Source: Pseudomonadota bacterium
GTDB taxonomy: Bacteria; Pseudomonadota; Gammaproteobacteria; Burkholderiales; Burkholderiaceae_C
Length of the DNA: 9,583 bases
Assembly: GCA_023422975.1 (NCBI GenBank)
Contig: JAFAGF010000052.1
Span: 1-9,583, forward strand
Direction: 5' to 3'
The position numbers and the translations under genes were made by a program. Shown here piece by piece: positions 4,959 to 9,583 of the stretch. Numbering within the stretch: position 1 is the first letter of the stretch; the number at the start of each line of letters is the position of its first letter. Under the pieces are notes generated by a model. The model searched no databases. It was given only the letters and a program-made list of their open reading frames with translations, and was not told the origin of the DNA.

Positions 4959-6676
4959 TGGCCCACATGGACAAACGCGCCTACGCCGAGACCTTTGGAC
5001 CCACCGTGGGCGACCGCGTGCGACTGGCTGATACCGACCTCATCGTCGAAGTCGAGCAAGACTACACCTTGGCCTCAGGCGGCTATGGCGAGGAAGTGAA
5101 GTTTGGTGGCGGAAAAACCATCCGCGACGGCATGGCCCAAAGCCAGCGCACACGGGAACAAGGTGCCGTAGACACCGTGCTGACCAACGCCTTGATTGTT
5201 GACCACTGGGGCATTGTCAAAGCCGACATCGGCCTCAAAGATGGCCGCATCTGCGCCATTGGCAAAGCGGGCAACCCGGACACGCAGCCGGGCGTGGACA
5301 TCATCATCGGCCCGGGCACGGAGATCATCAGTTGCGAGGGCAACATCGTCACTGCAGGTGGTATCGACACCCACATCCACTTCATTGCCCCCCAGCAGAT
5401 CGAAGAGGCCCTGACCAGCGGCGTGACCACCATGATTGGCGGCGGCACCGGCCCCGCCACCGGCACCTTTGCCACCACCTGCACGCCCGGCCCGTGGCAC
5501 ATGGAACGCATGCTGCAAGCGGCAGACGCCTTCCCCATGAACCTCGGCTTTTTGGGCAAAGGCAATGCCAGTTTGCCAGCCGGTTTGCACGAGCAAATCA
5601 GCGCAGGCGCCATTGGCTTGAAGCTGCACGAAGACTGGGGCAGCACACCGGCAGCCATCAGCAACTGCTTGGACGTGGCTGAAGACACCGACACCCAGGT
5701 CGCCATCCACACCGACACCCTCAACGAAAGCGGCTTTGTGGAAGACACCGTGGCCGCCTTCAAGGGCCGCACCATCCACACCTTCCACACCGAAGGCGCG
5801 GGTGGCGGCCACGCCCCCGATATTCTGAAAGTGGTGGGCGAGGCCAACGTGCTGCCCAGCTCTACCAACCCCACGCGCCCCTACACCATCAACACGCTCG
5901 ATGAGCATGTAGACATGCTCATGGTCTGCCACCACTTGGATGCAGGCATTGCCGAGGACCTGGCCTTTGCCGAAAGCCGCATCCGCAAAGAAACGATTGC
6001 GGCCGAGGACATCCTGCACGACATCGGCGCGATCAGCATGTTCAGCTCAGACAGCCAAGCCATGGGCCGCGTGGGCGAAGTCATCCTGCGCACTTGGCAG
6101 ACCGCCCACAAGATGAAGCTACAACGCGGGCCACTGCAAGGTGATGGTGCACGCAACGACAACTTCCGCATCAAACGCTATATCGCCAAATACACCATCA
6201 ACCCTGCTATTGCACACGGCATCAGCCACGAAGTCGGTAGCATTGAGGTGGGGAAGTGGGCGGACTTGGTGATCTGGAAGCCCGCCTTCTTTGGCGTCAA
6301 GCCGTTCTGCATTTTGAAAGGCGGCAGCATTGCCATGGCGGCCATGGGTGACCCCAATGCCTCCATCCCCACGCCCCAGCCCGTGCACTACCGCCCCATG
6401 TTCGCCAGCTTTGGCGGCGCGATTGCCAAGACGTCTTTGACGTTTGTCTCGCAAGCCGGTTTGGCTGCTGGCATTAGTGAGCGCTTTGGCCTGCAAAAAA
6501 CGTTGTCCGCCGTGCACGGCATTCGCAGCGTGAAAAAGCAGCACATGATCCACAACGATCTGGCACCGCACATGGAGGTCGATGCCCAAACCTATGCCGT
6601 GCGCGCCAATGGCGAACTGCTGACCTGCGAGCCTGCGTTAAGCCTGCCGATGGCCCAGCGCTACTTTCTCTTTTAA
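4958..6676 (+). CDS. ureC: Urease alpha subunit UreC (catalytic)
   Basis: This is the catalytic amidohydrolase subunit carrying the dinuclear nickel centre. It has 572 residues, the usual size. All residues expected from Klebsiella urease are present at an offset of +5: nickel ligands His139 and His141 (THIHF), Lys222 to be carbamylated and His224 (GLKLHEDWG), His251 (AIHTD), His277 ([13 protein letters not shown]), flap Cys324-His325 (MVCHHLD) and Asp365 (SSDSQAMGR). The start at ATG 4958 is preferred because AAGGAG lies 7 bases upstream and it forms the TGATG junction with ureB. GTG 4955 adds one residue and ATG 4967 would lose three. The stop overlaps the stop of the antisense gene downstream. 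The enzyme should be active once nickel is inserted by the accessory proteins. Confidence 0.99.
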   Translation: MAHMDKRAYAETFGPTVGDRVRLADTDLIVEVEQDYTLASGGYGEEVKFGGGKTIRDGMAQSQRTREQGAVDTVLTNALIVDHWGIVKADIGLKDGRICAIGKAGNPDTQPGVDIIIGPGTEIISCEGNIVTAGGIDTHIHFIAPQQIEEALTSGVTTMIGGGTGPATGTFATTCTPGPWHMERMLQAADAFPMNLGFLGKGNASLPAGLHEQISAGAIGLKLHEDWGSTPAAISNCLDVAEDTDTQVAIHTDTLNESGFVEDTVAAFKGRTIHTFHTEGAGGGHAPDILKVVGEANVLPSSTNPTRPYTINTLDEHVDMLMVCHHLDAGIAEDLAFAESRIRKETIAAEDILHDIGAISMFSSDSQAMGRVGEVILRTWQTAHKMKLQRGPLQGDGARNDNFRIKRYIAKYTINPAIAHGISHEVGSIEVGKWADLVIWKPAFFGVKPFCILKGGSIAMAAMGDPNASIPTPQPVHYRPMFASFGGAIAKTSLTFVSQAGLAAGISERFGLQKTLSAVHGIRSVKKQHMIHNDLAPHMEVDAQTYAVRANGELLTCEPALSLPMAQRYFLF

Positions 6677-7152
6677 GCGGAAGTCTGCTTGTGTTGCTTG
6701 CTCCACGCCAACCAATCGCCCACCGCAATCACGGGCGCTTGTGCCACCGCTGCGGGCAAGGCTTCGTACACCAGCACAGCCATGGTTTGCGTGCCGCCGC
6801 CGGTCAAAGCGACCGGCACGGTGAGGATGCGCTTGGTGTATTCGCCCGTGTCTTGCGGCCAGATGCCTTCGTAGCCGTCGAGCAATTGCTCCAGCGCGCG
6901 GTCCAGCGGGTACACCTCGGCCAGCACTTCTTGCGTACCTTGCAGCACCAAACCGGGGTACCAGCCCATGTCGTGCAGCGTGCCCACCAAAGTGGTGCGC
7001 CCGGTCATCACCATCGGGGCACGCAAGCGGGCAATGTCATTCACACCACTGGCGCGCAGCGTGCCGTACACGGCCACATGGCCCACGCCACAGGGCTGCC
7101 AGTCCGCATTTTTCGAGGAAGCAATCTCAGAAGGGGTTGACATATCTGCCAT
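6673..7152 (-). CDS. Gamma-glutamylcyclotransferase-like (YtfP/AIG2/GGACT) protein
   Basis: This is a small cytosolic protein of the gamma-glutamylcyclotransferase-like fold, whose members act on gamma-glutamyl compounds or remain uncharacterised. It has 159 residues from ATG 7152; ATG 7143 and GTG 7185 are other in-frame starts, none with a good ribosome-binding site. Visible signatures are VAVYGTLR at residues 26-33 (the substrate-binding YGTLR loop), TGEYTKR around 102-108 with the probable catalytic Glu104, and GDW at 145-147 near the C-terminus, as in E. coli YtfP. It lies antisense inside the urease cluster. Its TAA interlocks with the ureC TAA (4 bases shared), leaving no room for a terminator between the convergent genes. 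A role in urea metabolism is not established; it could be a passenger. Confidence 0.85.
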   Translation of the reverse strand: MADMSTPSEIASSKNADWQPCGVGHVAVYGTLRASGVNDIARLRAPMVMTGRTTLVGTLHDMGWYPGLVLQGTQEVLAEVYPLDRALEQLLDGYEGIWPQDTGEYTKRILTVPVALTGGGTQTMAVLVYEALPAAVAQAPVIAVGDWLAWSKQHKQTSA

Positions 7153-7163
7153 GCTATTTAGTG
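7137..7163 (+). promoter_or_regulatory. Possible promoter for the ureE-gdx-ureF-ureG block
   Basis: A perfect -35 hexamer TTGACA (7137-7142) is followed after 15 bases by TTTAGT (7158-7163), a 4/6 match to TATAAT. The spacer is short and the -10 weak. It lies within the 5' end of the antisense gene, 70-95 bases before ureE, where an internal promoter would be useful because the antisense gene interrupts the operon. Read-through from ureC is the alternative. Confidence 0.3.
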
Positions 7164-7231
7164 AACAAAAACCTGTGTCATGCACGATTCACGCCAGCGT
7201 GTAGCTCTCCTTTTGAAAGTAAACCACCACC

Positions 7232-7870
7232 ATGTTGACCGTTAACAAACTCCTGCCCCAAGGCCAAGGCTTGGCCAGCGTATTGCTCAAGCGCGCCGCC
7301 ACTGTCGAACTGGACTGGGATGTGCGCCAAAAATCGCGCTTTGCCGCTACCGACAGCCAAGGGCGCGAGCTGGCTATTTTCCTGCCCCGAGGCCAAGCCG
7401 TGCGCGGCGGTGATGTACTGGTGGCGGAAGACGGCTCCATGATCAGCGCCATTGCAGCGCCACAGCGTGTGCTCAAGGTCACCGCCTGTGCTCAGCACGG
7501 CACCGCCTTCGATTTGATGCGCGCCGCCTACCACCTGGGTAACCGCCATGTGCCGATTGAGCTGCAGCCCGACCACCTGAAGATTGAACCCGACCATGTG
7601 CTGGCCGACATGCTGCGCAGCATGCACATGACCGTGGTGGAAACCGAGCTGCCTTTTGAACCCGAAGGCGGTGCCTACGGCGGCCATGTAACCAATGATG
7701 GGCACAGCCACCATCACCACGGGCACAGCCACGCCCACGCGCATGACCATGGTCATGACCACGGCGCTTGCGGACATAGCCATGCACACGGCGACCACTG
7801 CGGCCATAACCACGATCAGCACGACCATGCCCATTGCGGGCATGAGCACCACAAAGGCTGCTGCGGATGA
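7232..7870 (+). CDS. ureE: Urease accessory protein UreE, nickel metallochaperone with extended His/Cys tail
   Basis: UreE is a cytosolic homodimer that binds Ni2+ and hands it to UreG and the urease apoprotein. It has 212 residues, longer than common UreE proteins because of its tail. Residues 1-75 form the peptide-binding-like domain. The metal-binding domain contains YHLGNRHVPIEL, with the interface nickel ligand His106, and EPDHVLADML. Residues 151-212 are a tail with 25 His and 5 Cys, including HHHH, repeated HxH and GHxH units, and a final CCG. Such tails are known to hold extra nickel; the cysteines are less usual. The ribosome-binding site is weak. The stop overlaps the next start (ATGA), so the SMR gene is translationally coupled to ureE. 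It may have its own promoter, because the upstream gene runs antisense. Confidence 0.96.
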   Translation: MLTVNKLLPQGQGLASVLLKRAATVELDWDVRQKSRFAATDSQGRELAIFLPRGQAVRGGDVLVAEDGSMISAIAAPQRVLKVTACAQHGTAFDLMRAAYHLGNRHVPIELQPDHLKIEPDHVLADMLRSMHMTVVETELPFEPEGGAYGGHVTNDGHSHHHHGHSHAHAHDHGHDHGACGHSHAHGDHCGHNHDQHDHAHCGHEHHKGCCG

Positions 7871-8193
7871 GTTGGGCTTACCTGATCGCCGCCGGGCTGT
7901 GTGAAATCTTCTATGCCGCTGCCATGCCGCGCACAGAAGGTTTTACCAAGCTGTGGCCCAGCCTGTTTTGCGGCGCGTTCATTGCAGCCAGCATGTATTT
8001 GCTGTCACTGTCCACCCGTACCATTCCTGTAGGCACGGCCTATGCGGTCTGGGTCGGCATTGGTGCGGTGGGCACGGCCGTCTACGGCATGCTGGCCTTG
8101 GGAGAAGACCGCAGCGTGGCCCGCATGGCCTGCTTTGGGCTGATCATCATGGGCATTGTGGGGCTGAAGCTCCTCACCCTGCGTTCGGAGTAA
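7867..8193 (+). CDS. Small multidrug resistance transporter of the Gdx/SugE (guanidinium exporter) type
   Basis: A 108-residue four-helix inner-membrane protein of the SMR family, expected to work as a dual-topology dimer exchanging protons for a cation. Gdx-type features are visible: Gly10, Glu13 (the essential proton/substrate carboxylate, GLCEI), EGFTKLWPS at 24-32, Ser42, [17 protein letters not shown] at 54-70 with Ala60 and Trp62, and GLK ending at Lys101. This resembles guanidinium exporters rather than EmrE/QacE-type drug pumps. One deviation is Tyr16, where Gdx proteins usually have Trp in the Glu13 hydrogen-bond network; AMPRT also replaces the more usual ALKY-like segment. It overlaps ureE by 4 bases and ends 4 bases before ureF, so it is an integral operon member. 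Guanidinium export is the leading guess, with altered specificity possible. Confidence 0.88.
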   Translation: MSWAYLIAAGLCEIFYAAAMPRTEGFTKLWPSLFCGAFIAASMYLLSLSTRTIPVGTAYAVWVGIGAVGTAVYGMLALGEDRSVARMACFGLIIMGIVGLKLLTLRSE

Positions 8194-8197
8194 AGCC

Positions 8198-8905
8198 ATG
8201 GCCCAGCCCCCCCTGAACCTCACTTCGGACAGTTTTTTGCAGCTGATGTGGCTGGCCTCGCCTGCCTTGCCCATTGGGGGATTTTCATACTCAGAAGGGC
8301 TGGAATCCGGCGTCAATGCTGCGTTGGTAGCTACCGAATCGGAAGCCGCAGATTGGCTGCAGCACCAACTGCACCTGACCCAGTCCCGCGGTGACATGGC
8401 CGCCATTGCGCAAGCCATGCCCGCATGGGCCAGCGATGACCGACCGCGCCTGCAAACTTTGAATGACTGGGTGCGCCACACCCGCGAAAGCAGCGAGTTC
8501 CGCCTGCAGACCGAGCAAATGGGCCGCTCTTTGGTGGAGTGGATGAAAAACCGTTACGCCGATGACGACCATGCATTGGAGCGCATCCACTGGCTGGCCG
8601 CACAAGATGCCAGCTACCCCATGGCATTTGCCTTGGCCGCCATGCTGACCGGCTCAGCCGCCCGCGATGCTTTGCTGGCCTACACCTTCGGCTGGGCAGA
8701 AAACATGGTGCAAGCGGCTATCAAAGCCGTGCCCCTAGGTCAAAGCGCAGGCCAGCGCATCTTGGCGCGCCTGACCCAAGAGATTCCTGCCGCCGTCGAG
8801 CATGCCCTGGCCCTGCCTGATGCCGACCGCCAAGCCTTTTCCCCCATGCTGGCCATTCTCTCGGCCCGGCATGAACACCAATACTCACGCCTATTCCGAT
8901 CATGA
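8198..8905 (+). CDS. ureF: Urease accessory protein UreF
   Basis: UreF is an all-helical cytosolic maturation factor that bridges UreD/UreH on the urease apoprotein to UreG and gates nickel insertion. It has 235 residues, typical length. Landmarks are [20 protein letters not shown] around residues 16-35, the [17 protein letters not shown] segment near 95-111, and the conserved C-terminal [14 protein letters not shown] (222-235) that contacts partners. GGAG lies 7 bases before the ATG, inside the end of the SMR gene. The stop overlaps the ureG start (ATGA), so UreF and UreG are coupled. Its partner gene ureD is not in the window. Confidence 0.97.
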   Translation: MAQPPLNLTSDSFLQLMWLASPALPIGGFSYSEGLESGVNAALVATESEAADWLQHQLHLTQSRGDMAAIAQAMPAWASDDRPRLQTLNDWVRHTRESSEFRLQTEQMGRSLVEWMKNRYADDDHALERIHWLAAQDASYPMAFALAAMLTGSAARDALLAYTFGWAENMVQAAIKAVPLGQSAGQRILARLTQEIPAAVEHALALPDADRQAFSPMLAILSARHEHQYSRLFRS

Positions 8906-9564
8906 GCACTGCACTGCACCACATCCCCCATCGCACCAAAAAGCTGCCCCCCTTGCGCGTGGGCATTGGCGGCCCTGTGGGCTCGGGAAAAACCACCATT
9001 TTGGAGATGCTGTGCAAAGCCATGCGCACAAAGTGGGACCTGATTGCCATCACCAACGACATCTACACCAAAGAAGACCAGCGCCTGCTGACCATCAGCG
9101 GCGCGCTGCCAGCGGAGCGCATCATGGGCGTGGAAACCGGTGGCTGCCCGCACACGGCGATTCGCGAGGATGCCTCGATCAATCTGGAAGCCATTGACCG
9201 CATGCTCAAGGACTTTCCGAATGCCGACATCGTCTTCATCGAATCCGGTGGCGACAACTTGGCCGCCACCTTCAGCCCCGAGTTGAGCGACCTGACCATC
9301 TACGTCATCGACGTGGCGGCGGGCGAAAAAATCCCGCGCAAGGGCGGCCCCGGCATCACCAAGAGCGATTTGTTTGTCATCAACAAAACCGATCTGGCCC
9401 CGCACGTAGGTGCAGACCTTTCCATCATGCGCAGCGACACCGAAAAACAGCGCAGCACCCCCAAAGGCATGAAACCTTTCGTCATGACCAACCTGAAAAC
9501 CTTGGACGGCTTGGACGAAGTGGTGGCCTTTATTGAAAAGCAAGGGCTGCTGGTCAAAGACTGA
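8902..9564 (+). CDS. ureG: Urease accessory GTPase UreG
   Basis: UreG is a SIMIBI-class GTPase whose hydrolysis drives nickel insertion into urease; it receives Ni2+ from UreE and docks on UreF/UreD. It has 220 residues. Motifs are the P-loop [10 protein letters not shown] (23-32), the nickel-binding Cys82-Pro-His84 in [13 protein letters not shown], the [15 protein letters not shown] switch region (114-128), and NKTD for guanine recognition (161-164), followed by the usual [15 protein letters not shown] near the C-terminus. The N-terminal extension before the P-loop carries three His residues (LHHIPHR) that could weakly bind metal. The start ATG overlaps the ureF stop. It is the last complete gene in the window. 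Confidence 0.98.
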   Translation: MSTALHHIPHRTKKLPPLRVGIGGPVGSGKTTILEMLCKAMRTKWDLIAITNDIYTKEDQRLLTISGALPAERIMGVETGGCPHTAIREDASINLEAIDRMLKDFPNADIVFIESGGDNLAATFSPELSDLTIYVIDVAAGEKIPRKGGPGITKSDLFVINKTDLAPHVGADLSIMRSDTEKQRSTPKGMKPFVMTNLKTLDGLDEVVAFIEKQGLLVKD

Positions 9565-9583
9565 TGCCGGCCGGATTTTTCAC
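9564..9583 (+). CDS. Possible start of another operon gene (partial)
   Basis: An ATG shares its A with the ureG stop (TGATG), the same junction as ureB-ureC, and reads MPAGFF before the window ends. No strong ribosome-binding site is evident (GGTCAAAGACTG precedes it) and six codons cannot identify a product. It may be chance. Confidence 0.2.

Noticed and set aside
5075..6019. 314-codon minus-strand frame within ureC
   Set aside because: ureC is complete with all catalytic residues on the plus strand; the antisense frame arises from GC-rich third positions.
9566..9580. CCGGCCGG followed by ATTTTT after ureG as an intrinsic terminator
   Set aside because: The palindrome has no loop bases, so a stable stem of useful length cannot form, and the window ends too soon to judge.
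1..9583. CRISPR arrays, tRNA or rRNA genes, transposase genes
   Set aside because: No regularly spaced identical repeats with spacers, no cloverleaf or rRNA-like sequence, and no transposase-like product were seen; the 64-base units are too divergent and contain coding-like sequence.

Overview
The window is a urea-nitrogen locus from a Gram-negative bacterium. The protein sequences, the order ureA-ureJ-ureB-ureC, the GC-rich coding style and the UrtAB urea transporter point to Betaproteobacteria, probably Burkholderiales/Comamonadaceae. This assignment rests on remembered family resemblance, not on a search.

Layout. On the minus strand, positions 1-2944 carry the start of a urea ABC-transporter operon: urtA (binding protein), then urtB (permease, running off the left edge about at its C-terminus). 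A 514-base gap (2945-3458) separates it from the divergent urease operon. That gap holds two oppositely directed sigma-54-type promoters, a near-perfect NtrC-type palindrome between them, a cluster of GCACCA half-sites, and an unusual array of short ORFs just before ureA. On the plus strand follow ureA, ureJ (HupE/UreJ nickel permease), ureB and ureC. An antisense gamma-glutamylcyclotransferase-like gene (6673-7152) then interrupts the cluster, and the accessory block ureE - SMR transporter - ureF - ureG runs to the right edge with overlapping or nearly touching genes.

How it fits together. UrtAB imports scavenged urea. UreABC hydrolyses it to ammonia and carbamate/CO2. UreJ supplies nickel, UreE (with a very His/Cys-rich tail) stores and delivers it, and UreF and UreG mature the active site. 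The SMR protein resembles the Gdx/SugE guanidinium exporters and ties the cluster to guanidine or related nitrogen compounds. The fourth usual maturation factor, UreD/UreH, is not in the window.

Most notable finding. Between the predicted ureA promoter and ureA there are three successive mini-ORFs. The two nearest ureA begin exactly 64 and 128 bases before its start codon, encode MELSPRVHSAMPNARAS and [17 protein letters not shown], mimic the UreA N-terminus (MELTPR), each contain an 8-bp hairpin with a compensatory base-pair change, and end in a TAA that touches the next ribosome-binding site. I know of no described system like this and regard it as a candidate leader-peptide/RNA regulatory array.
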